From NCBI GenBank assembly GCA_900546875.1, contig URET01000038.1, positions 1 to 11,044 on the forward strand: a DNA stretch of 11,044 nt. The letters run 5' to 3'. Each line of letters opens with the position of its first letter. The stretch's first letter is position 1. This stretch comes from an uncultured Eubacteriales bacterium (GTDB taxonomy: Bacteria > Bacillota > Clostridia > Christensenellales > CAG-314). Below are positions 1 through 7,379 of the stretch, piece after piece. The position numbers and the translations under genes were made by a program. A model generated the notes under the pieces. The model ran no database searches. It had not been told where the DNA came from and saw nothing but the letters and a program-made list of their open reading frames with translations.

Positions 1-254
1 GCGGCGTCGGGTGTTTTATATTCACAGCGTTGACGTACAATCTGAGGCTTCGGTATTTACGGCGCTGTTTGTATCTGTGGCATTGACATATATTCGCAAA
101 GTTGGTTTATATTAGCGGCGTCGACATATAAATTGCGGCGTCGGGTGTTTTATATTCACAGCGTTGACGTACAATCTGAGGCTTCGGTATTTACGGCGCT
201 GTTTGTATCTGTGGCATTGACATATATTCGCAAAGTTGGTTTATATTAGCGGCG
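1..254. repeat. 134-bp tandem repeat, about 1.9 copies
   Basis: Bases 135-254 repeat bases 1-120 without a difference by eye, giving a period of 134 bp. The 14 bases at 121-134 are present only between the two copies. Inside a unit there are older, degenerate subrepeats around GCRTTGACRTA (starts near 27 and 80, with the variant GCGTCGACATA near 118). The word GCGGCG recurs at 1, 115, 135 and 249. No reading frame is evident. The array may continue to the left of the window. Confidence 0.95.
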
Positions 255-435
255 TTTTTTACGGTTTTTGTGCTGTCCTTGCCGTGTTTTACACTGCAGA
301 GGGCAGAAAAAGGGATTAGACAGACTAAATAAGTATATTGTATAAAATTCATAACACATGTTCAACAAAGACCGTCTGAAACAAAGTAAAATAAAAGAAT
401 ATGGTTTTGCTGTGAATGAAATTTCGCAAAAACAC

Positions 436-464
436 TTGCATTTATTTTCAGAATATGTTATAAT
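436..464 (+). promoter_or_regulatory. Sigma-A-type promoter ahead of small ORF and pepF
   Basis: A -35 TTGCAT (436-441) and a perfect -10 TATAAT (459-464) are separated by 17 bp. A TG at 456-457 gives an extended -10. Transcription would start near 471, about 20 nt before the GTG at 492 and about 115 nt before the pepF ATG at 587. Confidence 0.8.
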
Positions 465-491
465 ATAAAAAACGACGGAAAGGAGATATTT

Positions 492-572
492 GTGTCTTTT
501 AAAGGGGATAAAATAAGGCTTGAAAGAGCAGGTATTCCGAAGAGCGTCACCGCCGAGGCGGAAATAAAATAA
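492..572 (+). CDS. Possible 26-aa small protein or leader peptide
   Basis: A GTG-started ORF of 26 codons ends in TAA 14 nt before the pepF ATG. An AGGAG at 481-485 lies 6 nt before the GTG, and the strong promoter at 436-464 is just upstream, so transcription and initiation signals are both in place. The peptide reads MSFKGDKIRLERAGIPKSVT followed by AEAEIK. It is charged and has no membrane segment or signal peptide. I do not recognise a family. It could be a real small protein, a leader whose translation affects pepF, or a chance ORF. It is not fused to pepF, because pepF has its own AAGGAG site at 576-581 after the TAA. Confidence 0.4.
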   Translation: MSFKGDKIRLERAGIPKSVTAEAEIK

Positions 573-586
573 AAAAAGGAGACAAT

Positions 587-2371
587 ATGAAATACGAAAA
601 GAGGGCTGATGTACCTGAGAGGTATACCTGGAACAAAAGCGATATTTTTGCCACGCCCGAAGAGTGGGAAAGAGCCGTGGCCGGATTCAGCGGAGTATTT
701 GCGGCTATAGAGGGATTCAGAGGCAAGCTCAAAGACAAAGAGACGATCCTTCGTTTTTACAAGCTGTTGGATGAGAAGTCATTGGAGCTTGAAAAGATAT
801 ATTGTTATACGCATTTAGAGTATGACGAGGATACGAAAAATACTGAAGCGCAGGAGAGGATAGGCAAGGCGCAGAATTTATTTGTAAGGTTGAATCAGAG
901 TTTATCGTTTGTGGATCCCGAAATGAGTGCTTTATCCGATTCGTTTATAAACGAGATGATAAATGATCCCGAATTTGCCGATTTTGACATCACGTTAAAG
1001 TACATACTCAGGAACAAGCCACACATATTGTCTGAGGAAGGTGAATCTTTGCTGGCCGGTGCTGGTGATTTTTCCGGAGGTTTTTCGACAGCTTTCAACA
1101 GAATGGATAACGGAGATATCAAGTACGGCACGATAAATATAAGGGGAGAGAAAGTGTCTTTGAGTCACGGAACGTACAGTGTGCTTATGCAGGACAAAGA
1201 TCAGAAGATAAGAGCCAAGGCGTTCAAGCAGTATTATAAGAGTTACATAGACGTTGTCAATACGCTTTCGTCGTTATACGAAAGCAATGTAAAGAAGGAC
1301 TGGTATTTTGCCCGTTCGAGGAAATTCGGCAGCACTATGGAGTCTGCTTTGTTTTATGAAGAGGTGGACAAGAAGGTATATACCAACCTTATCAAGAGCG
1401 TGCACAAGAGTCTCAAGCCTTTGCACGAGTATGTAGGGCTGAGGAAGAAGTTACTCGGGCTCAAGACTCTGAACATGTATGATATGTATGTTCCGGCTTT
1501 TGAAGACGTGGAATACAAGCTTGATTTTGAAGATGCGTTTGAGCTTGTGAAGAAGGGGTTAGCGCCTTTGGGCGAAGATTATATCGCGTTGCTTGACAGG
1601 GCGAAGAATGAGCGTTGGATGGACGTTTATGAGACTCCGGGCAAGAGGAGCGGTGCTTATTCGATGGGTATTTCGGGAGTGCATCCTTTTGTGCTTCTCA
1701 ATTATCAGGAAACTCTCAATGACATAAGTACGATAGCTCACGAGCTGGGGCATGCCATGCACAGTTATTACAGCGAGAAGGGGCAGTGCTATAACAAGAG
1801 CGGGTATAAAATATTTGTTGCAGAGGTAGCGAGCACCTGTAATGAGATACTTCTGCATAAGTATATAACAGCCAATACTGACGACATAAAAGTAAAGAAG
1901 TATCTTATCACGGTATATCTTGACATGCTTCGCACTACAATGTATCGTCAGACGATGTTTGCAGAGTTTGAGTCTATCTCGCATGAGATGGTCGAAAAGG
2001 GGCAGACGCTCACTTATGAGAATTTATGTGCGGAATATCTTAAGCTCAACAAGAAGTATTACGGCAGACACGTCAAGCATAATAAAGAGATCAGTTACGA
2101 ATGGTGCAGGGTGCCGCATTTTTACAGGGCGTTTTATGTATATAAATACGCTACGGGTATCATAAGCGCGGTATGTATTGCTGAAAAAATACTCAAAGAG
2201 GGTGAGCCTGCAGTAAAGAAATATAAGGAATTTCTGTCACTCGGCGGTTCAATGGATCCGGTAAGCGAACTCAAGGTAGCCGGTGTGGATCTGACGACTT
2301 CGACGCCGTTTGAAATAGTCAATAAATCTTTTGAAGACGCTCTTGAGCAGCTCAAGTCGCTTTGCGATTAA
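587..2371 (+). CDS. pepF: Oligoendopeptidase F (M3 family metallopeptidase)
   Basis: Cytoplasmic zinc oligopeptidase that cleaves short peptides, as known for the PepF branch of family M3. The 594-residue length matches that branch (about 600 residues). The zinc motif HELGH is at residues 385-389, extended to HAMH at 389-392. The third ligand is probably E413 in FVAEVAST, followed by CNE. A conserved-looking C-terminal segment HFYRAFYVYKYATG contains the tyrosines that bind substrate in this family. There is no signal peptide. ATG 587 is chosen because AAGGAG lies 5 nt upstream and the protein starts with the usual KYEKRADVPERYTW-like N-terminus. It is transcribed from the promoter at 436-464, perhaps with the 26-codon ORF, and closed by a terminator at 2403-2430. 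All 11 glutamines use CAG. Confidence 0.96.
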   Translation: MKYEKRADVPERYTWNKSDIFATPEEWERAVAGFSGVFAAIEGFRGKLKDKETILRFYKLLDEKSLELEKIYCYTHLEYDEDTKNTEAQERIGKAQNLFVRLNQSLSFVDPEMSALSDSFINEMINDPEFADFDITLKYILRNKPHILSEEGESLLAGAGDFSGGFSTAFNRMDNGDIKYGTINIRGEKVSLSHGTYSVLMQDKDQKIRAKAFKQYYKSYIDVVNTLSSLYESNVKKDWYFARSRKFGSTMESALFYEEVDKKVYTNLIKSVHKSLKPLHEYVGLRKKLLGLKTLNMYDMYVPAFEDVEYKLDFEDAFELVKKGLAPLGEDYIALLDRAKNERWMDVYETPGKRSGAYSMGISGVHPFVLLNYQETLNDISTIAHELGHAMHSYYSEKGQCYNKSGYKIFVAEVASTCNEILLHKYITANTDDIKVKKYLITVYLDMLRTTMYRQTMFAEFESISHEMVEKGQTLTYENLCAEYLKLNKKYYGRHVKHNKEISYEWCRVPHFYRAFYVYKYATGIISAVCIAEKILKEGEPAVKKYKEFLSLGGSMDPVSELKVAGVDLTTSTPFEIVNKSFEDALEQLKSLCD

Positions 2372-2402
2372 GAGTTCAAAGAGACGTATAAAAAAGCAAT
2401 CA

Positions 2403-2430
2403 AGGCGGAAATTTCTGTTTCCGCCTTTTT
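2403..2430 (+). terminator. Intrinsic terminator after pepF
   Basis: A perfect 9-bp stem AGGCGGAAA (2403-2411) / TTTCCGCCT (2418-2426) encloses the loop TTTCTG and is followed by four more T residues. It lies 31 bp after the pepF stop. Confidence 0.9.
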
Positions 2431-2562
2431 CAATACCGTCGGCGGGAAAGAGGATTTGCGGCGAACGGCGCAGAAAGACGCACGGAAGGGGATCGAGCGT
2501 GCAAAAGACTCGTATTCCGAGAAGGGGGGAGGCGGTCCCGGGAGTGCGGCACAGCATAAAAG

Positions 2563-2591
2563 TTGACATCGGACGGAAGATGTGGTAAAAT
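2563..2591 (+). promoter_or_regulatory. Sigma-A-type promoter of the nfeD-flotillin pair
   Basis: A perfect -35 TTGACA (2563-2568), a 17-bp spacer and -10 TAAAAT (2586-2591), with TG at 2583-2584 giving an extended -10. The start would be near 2598, about 45 nt before the nfeD ATG. The B. subtilis yuaF-floT homologue is a SigW target, but this site resembles SigA, so control may differ here. Confidence 0.8.
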
Positions 2592-2630
2592 AATATATAC
2601 TTTCCGAGAATGCATTTTCAGGAAAGTTTA

Positions 2631-2636
2631 AGGAGG
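2631..2636 (+). promoter_or_regulatory. Ribosome binding site that decides the nfeD start
   Basis: A consensus AGGAGG sits 6 nt before the ATG at 2643. It rules out the in-frame ATG at 2610, which has no such site and would add 11 residues encoded across the Shine-Dalgarno itself. Confidence 0.9.
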
Positions 2637-2642
2637 TGTAAA

Positions 2643-3281
2643 ATGGCTGAATGGTGGAACGGGATGAGTGTATTGCAGCAAGCGCTTGTGTGCATAGCCG
2701 GCAGCGCTACCTTGATCACGATAATCCAAACCATACTTGCGCTTATAGGCTTCGGTGAAGCGGACCCCGATGTGGATTTCGATATAGGCGACGACGTACC
2801 TCTTGACAGCATGGTAAATATCGGCGGACTCAGACTTTTCACTTTCAGAGGCATCATTGCCGGACTGACCGTCGGCGGATGGCTTGCATACGGTGTAAGT
2901 GTTTTGGGTTTGGACGATATATGGTCGATATTGATAGGCATAGCGGGAATGATCCTGACGATGATCGTGTTTGCCATATCGTGGAGAGCCGCGATGAGAC
3001 TGCAGGGGGACGGAGCAGTGCAGCTCAGGAATGCGGCAGGAAAACGGGCAAGAGTATATATACCTATCCCCGCATCACGCGGAGGCGTGGGTAAGGTAAC
3101 GCTGACTCTTCAGGACAGGTTTGTGGAAGCCGACGCGGTGACCGATGATAATGAAAAGCTTGTTACGGACAGTCAGGTGGAAGTCGTAGATATCATTGAC
3201 GAGAATACGCTGCTGGTGAAAAAGACAGATGCGGTCGTCGGTGAGGGCAATACTCAGGATGCCCTTAAGGAAAAGCAATGA
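2643..3281 (+). CDS. NfeD-family membrane protein (YuaF-like)
   Basis: Short NfeD-type protein of 212 residues, expected to be a membrane partner of the flotillin encoded next. Three hydrophobic segments are visible at about residues 13-36, 70-90 and 93-114. An acidic stretch (DPDVDFDIGDD) lies between the first two. The soluble C-terminus, about 125-196, is beta-rich with a G-V-G-K-V-T-L turn, as expected for the OB-fold of NfeD proteins. There is no N-terminal ClpP-like serine protease domain, so this is the short NfeD class found beside flotillins rather than the long protease-fused class. The start at 2643 is set by AGGAGG. A 122-bp gap without an obvious terminator leads to the flotillin gene, so the two are probably co-transcribed. 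The family assignment rests on topology and neighbour more than on a single motif. Confidence 0.85.
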   Translation: MAEWWNGMSVLQQALVCIAGSATLITIIQTILALIGFGEADPDVDFDIGDDVPLDSMVNIGGLRLFTFRGIIAGLTVGGWLAYGVSVLGLDDIWSILIGIAGMILTMIVFAISWRAAMRLQGDGAVQLRNAAGKRARVYIPIPASRGGVGKVTLTLQDRFVEADAVTDDNEKLVTDSQVEVVDIIDENTLLVKKTDAVVGEGNTQDALKEKQ

Positions 3282-3286
3282 AAAAT

Positions 3287-3314
3287 AAAACAGTATAAAA
3301 AAAACAGTATAAGA
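3287..3314 (+). repeat. 14-bp direct repeat between nfeD and flotillin gene
   Basis: The word AAAACAGTATAA occurs at 3287 and again at 3301 in an A-rich stretch. It is short, non-coding and may be simple sequence slippage. Confidence 0.6.
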
Positions 3315-3403
3315 AAAAAAATATTGTGGAGAGTCTATGTTTATATGCTGTGATGTAAATAATACAGTAAGACATATCAAAAAAGGAAAGAAGGAGGAAA
3401 TCG

Positions 3404-4867
3404 ATGGTAGTAATAGGTTTTTTGCTCAGCGGAATAGTTTTTGAGCCGTTGCTGATAGCGCTTGTGATACTTGTAGTGGCGTTTCTTGTATTTCTTATTT
3501 CGAGATACCGTAAATGTCCGTCAGACAAAATACTTGTCATATACGGAAAGATAAAGGACAATAAGGACGGCACGCCGCGTTCGGCAAAGTGCATACACGG
3601 CGGAGCGTCATTGGTGTGGCCCTTTTTCCAAGGGTATCAGTACATGGATCTCACGCCCATATCGATCAGCGTCGACCTGAGAAACGCACTCAGCAGACAG
3701 AATATAAGAATTGACGTACCAAGTACTTTTACGGTAGGTATATCCACGGAGCAGGGAGTTATGCAGAATGCCGCCGAAAGGCTACTGGGACTTAAACTCA
3801 ATGAGATACAGGAGCTTGCAAAGGATATCATTTTCGGACAGCTTCGTCTTATTATAGCGACGATGGATATCGAGGAAATCAATACCGACAGAGATAAGTT
3901 CCTCGAAGCAGTGAGCAGAAACGTGGAAACAGAGCTCAAGAAGATAGGTCTCAGGCTCATAAACGTAAACGTTACCGATATAAACGACGTATCGGGCTAT
4001 ATAGACGCACTCGGAAAAGAGGCGGCGGCGAAAGCTATAAACGACGCGAAGAAGTCCGTGGCGGAGAAAAACAGAGACGGAAGCATAGGAGAAGCAAACG
4101 CTTTGATGGATCAGAGAATAAATGTTGCCGACGCCAATCAGAAAGCCATAAACGGCGAAAATGAGGCTATGGCGAAGATATCTCAGTCCAACGCCACGAG
4201 AAGGGAAGTAGAGGCGGAGTCATTAAGAAGGGCAACAACGGCGGAAAATATCGCAAAAGCCAAGGCTCTCGAAGATTCCTATACTGCTCAGATGGAAGCG
4301 GAAAAAGCGCGTGCAAGCAGAGAGAAAGCCACCTTGGAAGCCGATACGATAGTAAACGCGGAAATAGAAAAACGCAAGATGGAAATACAGGCGGAAGCCG
4401 AAGCCGAAAAGATGCGTCTTCACGCAAAGGGCGAAGCTGACGCAATATATGCCAAAATGCTGGCACAGGCAAAAGGTATCGAGGAAGTGCTCACCAAGCA
4501 GGCGGAAGGTTTTAAGAATATAGTCGAGGCGGCAGGCGGCGACGCAAACAGCGCTGTAAGACTTATGATCTCCGATAAGCTTGAGAATCTCGTGCGTATA
4601 CAGGTCGAAGCTGTAAAGAATATAAAGATCGACAAAGTCACGGTTTGGGACAGCGGAAAAGGCGAAAACGGAAACAGCTCAACAAGTAATTTTATAAGCT
4701 CGCTTTATAAATCCGTACCTCCGCTCAGCGAACTTTTCGACGCCGCAGGAATGAAACTGCCCGACTACCTCGGAACGGTAAAATCCCCCGAATCCGATCA
4801 GAATGCGGACAATAAAGACAGGCAGACAGCCGTGTCGGAAAACGTCCCCGTCAAGACCGAAGAATAG
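3404..4867 (+). CDS. floT: Flotillin-like SPFH-domain protein (FloT/YuaG type)
   Basis: Membrane scaffold protein of 487 residues, close in length to B. subtilis FloT. In that family it organises functional membrane microdomains. One hydrophobic segment lies at about residues 10-33, followed by RYRKC. An SPFH/band-7 domain spans roughly 40-210 (for example SDKILVIYGK, HGGASLVWPF, ERLLGL, LINVNVTDIND). A long coiled coil at about 205-370 is rich in Ala, Glu and Lys, with the EA-type repeats typical of flotillins (EIQAEAEAEKMRLHAKGEAD). The C-terminal part includes a hydrophobic stretch (ISSLYKSVPPLSELFDAAGM) and a polar tail. The AAGGAGG at 3391-3397 fixes the ATG at 3404. It pairs with the NfeD gene upstream, as in yuaF-yuaG. 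Sixteen of 17 glutamines use CAG. The choice of FloT over FloA is inferred from length, the single N-terminal membrane segment and the adjacent short NfeD. Confidence 0.93.
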   Translation: MVVIGFLLSGIVFEPLLIALVILVVAFLVFLISRYRKCPSDKILVIYGKIKDNKDGTPRSAKCIHGGASLVWPFFQGYQYMDLTPISISVDLRNALSRQNIRIDVPSTFTVGISTEQGVMQNAAERLLGLKLNEIQELAKDIIFGQLRLIIATMDIEEINTDRDKFLEAVSRNVETELKKIGLRLINVNVTDINDVSGYIDALGKEAAAKAINDAKKSVAEKNRDGSIGEANALMDQRINVADANQKAINGENEAMAKISQSNATRREVEAESLRRATTAENIAKAKALEDSYTAQMEAEKARASREKATLEADTIVNAEIEKRKMEIQAEAEAEKMRLHAKGEADAIYAKMLAQAKGIEEVLTKQAEGFKNIVEAAGGDANSAVRLMISDKLENLVRIQVEAVKNIKIDKVTVWDSGKGENGNSSTSNFISSLYKSVPPLSELFDAAGMKLPDYLGTVKSPESDQNADNKDRQTAVSENVPVKTEE

Positions 4868-4905
4868 TTTATGATTTTTTATCGAACGATATGACCGCTT
4901 ATTTG

Positions 4906-4935
4906 AACCGGCTGCACAAAACAGTGCAGCCGGTT
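4906..4935 (+). terminator. Probable terminator hairpin after flotillin gene
   Basis: A perfect 12-bp stem AACCGGCTGCAC (4906-4917) / GTGCAGCCGGTT (4924-4935) has the 6-nt loop AAAACA. It starts 39 bp after the flotillin stop. The T-tract is very short (three T residues), so termination may be incomplete or factor-assisted. Confidence 0.7.
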
Positions 4936-5260
4936 TGATACTCCGGAGAATATGATCGGATTTTTAGAGTTTCAAAGCGGTGCGATGTCGCTTTTTTAAG
5001 TGCAGCGCCCTTATCCGGATTTCAAATCAGGTTTTTTCTGCCAGTATCGGCTTATTATTTAATTAAAGCTCATACCGTAATTCAAGCTGATATCGCTAAA
5101 AAGTATTGAAATATAAAACACGATCGCCCGCGCATCGGAAACCCTGCCTTTTCAGAACGGTTTTTTTCACGGAAACAGGTCAGATGTATTGCATCAAGGC
5201 ATTTGTACTCATCAGGCAAGGCTGCAGGCAGTCGAAGGGAAATATTTTCGTGAAAAAAAT

Positions 5261-5390
5261 CGCCGGTAAAAAACGACGTAAATTCTATCCCGAAGAAATC
5301 TGCGGGTAAAAAACGACGTAAATGCTATCCCGAAGAAATCTGCGGGTAAAAAACGACGTAAATGCTATCCCGAAAATATCCGCCTGTAAA
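5261..5390. repeat. 40-bp tandem repeat, three copies plus a partial
   Basis: Copies occupy 5261-5300, 5301-5340 and 5341-5380, with a degenerate start of a fourth to about 5390. The core is GGTAAAAAACGACGTAAAT followed by GCTATCCCGAAGAAATC. The first copy differs in its first bases and has TTC for TGC, and the third has AAAATATC for AAGAAATC. Each unit carries GGG...CCC ends. The period is not a multiple of three, so a continuing protein repeat is ruled out. Confidence 0.95.
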
Positions 5391-5697
5391 ACCTGCGGCT
5401 TAATTTTTTATCGACCTTTTTTAAGCATAGAAAAAACGGCTGCAGCAGGCGATTTGTTTCGGCTGTACAGTGAGATGTTCCGATAGGCGGTCGTTTCTGA
5501 AATGTATCAGGGCTCCCGGCGGGTTTCGTGATCCGCTTTATATAACGTGTGAAACTTTCCGAAGCTATGAAGAAAAATGTTTTTTGCGATAGTACAGTAA
5601 GGTCCGGATGCGAGATCTGAAAATAAGAAAGAGAGGCCGTATTCTTCTCAGGACTTATTGACCGTTGTCTTTCTCGTATAACGCCACAGAAAGATAC

Positions 5698-6750
5698 TTA
5701 TTCATCAAAACTTATTGATGTAATGTCATTCCACAGCGTGCCTGCAAAATCGGCAACGATGTCTTTTTCTTGTTGCGTTACTGTTTTGAACATCGTAACC
5801 GACAATTTTTTATTCTTCTTTTTCCATTTGCCGACCACTTCGCCATCAATCATCAATGCAGGCATTACAATCCCTGCGAGATTGAATATCGCCCTCAAAT
5901 TCTCTTGGCTTAAAAACAAGCTTTCCTTTTTTTCGTGAGCTAAAAGAAGTTGGTCAAATCCTGCAAGGAACAGACATTTTGGAATCCCTTGATCGTAAGT
6001 CTGATTGTTGTCGATATAAAAATAGGTTTTACCTTCACATTCTGCTGTTGATACAGGCAGTTTGGAAAGCCAATCCTTAACCTGTGCGGCTGTTGCATGA
6101 AAATAGTACATGGCATCGTGAATGGTGGAAGGTCCCATGTGGGTAAAGTATCGACGAGCCATTTCAAGGTTTGCTTCTTGCTCCGGAATGGGAGTAAACG
6201 CAGGAGATAAGCAGAAAGCTTTCTTTTCCTGGACAACATAGTTTATAAATCCACGTTCGCACATTTCACGAACGCCGCCACCCCATTGGTCGAACATACT
6301 GCTTTCTTCGGGTTCGGTCATACCGTTTTGTCTGCAGACATCCTTTAATTCTTCTCTTGTCAGCTCGGAGTATTTAAGAGCATCTAAGATCACATTAGCA
6401 AAATAAGCCTGTCGCTCCGGTGTAAGTGCCCATTTATCACGCTGATTCCAAAACGTATATCCACGCCAATCGTTACGCAAATAATCTTGCCCATTATTGC
6501 AATGAATGAATAATGGCAGATCATCTTCGGCAAACACATGAACTGTTCCTCTGACTGTCCAGTTTTTTACAAGCCCATTTTTGACAGTATCCTTATTATA
6601 ATCTGAACACCTTATTTTCAGCGAGTGCATAGCGTTTACCATGAATTGCGCTTGAACACCACAAAGATCATGGAGGACGGTCATTTTATCTGTCGGTTGG
6701 AGCAAATGTTGATTTGCCATCTGACGAATTTTTATTTCTTCTATGGTCAT
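5698..6750 (-). CDS. AlkZ-like winged-helix DNA glycosylase (HTH_42 family)
   Basis: Predicted DNA glycosylase of the AlkZ-like family, which removes alkylated bases or unhooks interstrand crosslinks. The 350-residue protein has the family pattern: VQAQF at 32-36, in which Q33-A34-Q35 matches the catalytic QxQ motif of AlkZ rather than the QxD of E. coli YcaQ/AlkX; NWTVRGTVHVFAEDDLPLF at 63-81; LAGFDQLLLAHEK at 262-274; and MIDGEVVGKWKKKNKK at 300-315 near the C-terminus. There is no signal peptide or membrane segment. It starts 15 bp after the purN stop, behind a weak AGGT-type site, as the last gene of the cassette. Thirteen of its 19 glutamine codons are CAA, unlike pepF and the flotillin. 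Family assignment is firm. Substrate is unknown and could be endogenous alkylation damage or a genotoxin. Confidence 0.88.
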   Translation of the reverse strand: MTIEEIKIRQMANQHLLQPTDKMTVLHDLCGVQAQFMVNAMHSLKIRCSDYNKDTVKNGLVKNWTVRGTVHVFAEDDLPLFIHCNNGQDYLRNDWRGYTFWNQRDKWALTPERQAYFANVILDALKYSELTREELKDVCRQNGMTEPEESSMFDQWGGGVREMCERGFINYVVQEKKAFCLSPAFTPIPEQEANLEMARRYFTHMGPSTIHDAMYYFHATAAQVKDWLSKLPVSTAECEGKTYFYIDNNQTYDQGIPKCLFLAGFDQLLLAHEKKESLFLSQENLRAIFNLAGIVMPALMIDGEVVGKWKKKNKKLSVTMFKTVTQQEKDIVADFAGTLWNDITSISFDE

Positions 6751-6765
6751 CGTGTACCTACTCGT

Positions 6766-7360
6766 TCACCCTAAAACAATCTTTCCGTTGATAATGTCTG
6801 CAATCACTTCGACCAAAAAGGTATGCTCCCTTTCAAGAACTCTTGCAGCCAATATCTCCGGTGTATCGTTCTCCAATACCGGCACTGTAGTCTGAGCAAC
6901 GATCTCGCCGCTATCGTATTCGGCATTTACACGGTGAATCGTTACTCCGGTTTCTTTTTCTTTTGCTTCAATTACGGCAGTATGTACGTTCATCCCATAC
7001 ATTCCTTTGCCGCCGAACTTGGGCAGCAGAGCAGGATGGATGTTAAAGATTCTGTTGTTATACTTTTCCAAAACCGTGATATGTAACATTCTCATGTACC
7101 CAGCCAAGAAAATCATATCAACCTCGTGGGTAGCCAACACATCAAGGATTTCTTTAGCGAGAGCTTCTTCGCTTCCGAATTTTTTTTGCGCTCAAATGAT
7201 ATGCCGAAATATTCTCATTGTTGGCTCTCTGTAAAGCCATAGAATCAGCGTTATTGCTTATAACAGCCACAACCGTAGCATTGATCTTATTGCTTTTACA
7301 TCCGTCGATAATTGCTTGTAAATCACTACCTCCATGAGAGACAAAAACAGCTATATTCAT
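6766..7360 (-). pseudogene. purN: Phosphoribosylglycinamide formyltransferase, frameshifted
   Basis: PurN moves the formyl group of 10-formyl-THF to GAR in purine synthesis. The gene is split by a +1 shift. The N-terminal frame (from 7360) runs through SAYHLSAKK and then into a short out-of-frame tail. The C-terminal frame resumes with FGSEEALAKEILDV. The join falls in a run of eight A residues on the coding strand (7180-7187). With seven A residues the frame is continuous at 197 residues, normal for PurN. In that repaired numbering the catalytic N106 and H108 (NIHPALLP) and an aspartate at D149 (EYDSG) are present. The phosphate-binding loop reads SHGGSD where PurN usually has Asn at the last position. 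The gene may be dead, read by slippage on the A-run, or hit by a sequencing error. It lies 19 bp after the M24 gene and 15 bp before the AlkZ-like gene. Confidence 0.88.
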
Positions 7361-7368
7361 ATTCATAT

Positions 7369-7373
7369 CCTCC
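7369..7373 (-). promoter_or_regulatory. Ribosome binding site that decides the purN start
   Basis: GGAGG on the minus strand lies 8 nt before the ATG at 7360 but only 2 nt before the in-frame ATG at 7366. The second methionine, giving MNIAVFVSHGG, is therefore the likely start, and it fits the usual PurN N-terminus. Confidence 0.8.
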
Positions 7374-7379
7374 GTTGCT

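Larger units (their letters stand above)
4868..5697. other. 830-bp non-coding gap between convergent genes
   Basis: Apart from the hairpin at 4906-4935 and the 40-bp repeats at 5261-5390, I see no supported gene here. A 67-codon frame at 5106-5309 starts at TTG without a ribosome binding site and runs into the repeats, so it is not called. No clear terminator was found for the minus-strand cassette that ends at 5698. Confidence 0.7.

Noticed and set aside
1559..1984. A 141-codon minus-strand frame inside pepF
   Set aside because: It is a shadow of the pepF coding sequence, covering the HELGH region on the other strand.
3337..3444. A 35-codon ORF starting MFICCDVNN that overlaps the flotillin start
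   Set aside because: A GGAG lies 5 nt upstream, but the frame runs through the flotillin ribosome binding site and into its coding region, and no family is recognisable.
5106..5309. A 67-codon frame reaching into the 40-bp repeats (ends GKKRRKFYPEEICG)
   Set aside because: TTG start with no ribosome binding site. Its end is a repeat unit that reads the same way in another frame in the next copy.
6766..7140. The C-terminal PurN part as a separate gene
   Set aside because: The GTG at its head lies within the conserved PurN fold and has no ribosome binding site. One base in the A-run explains the split.
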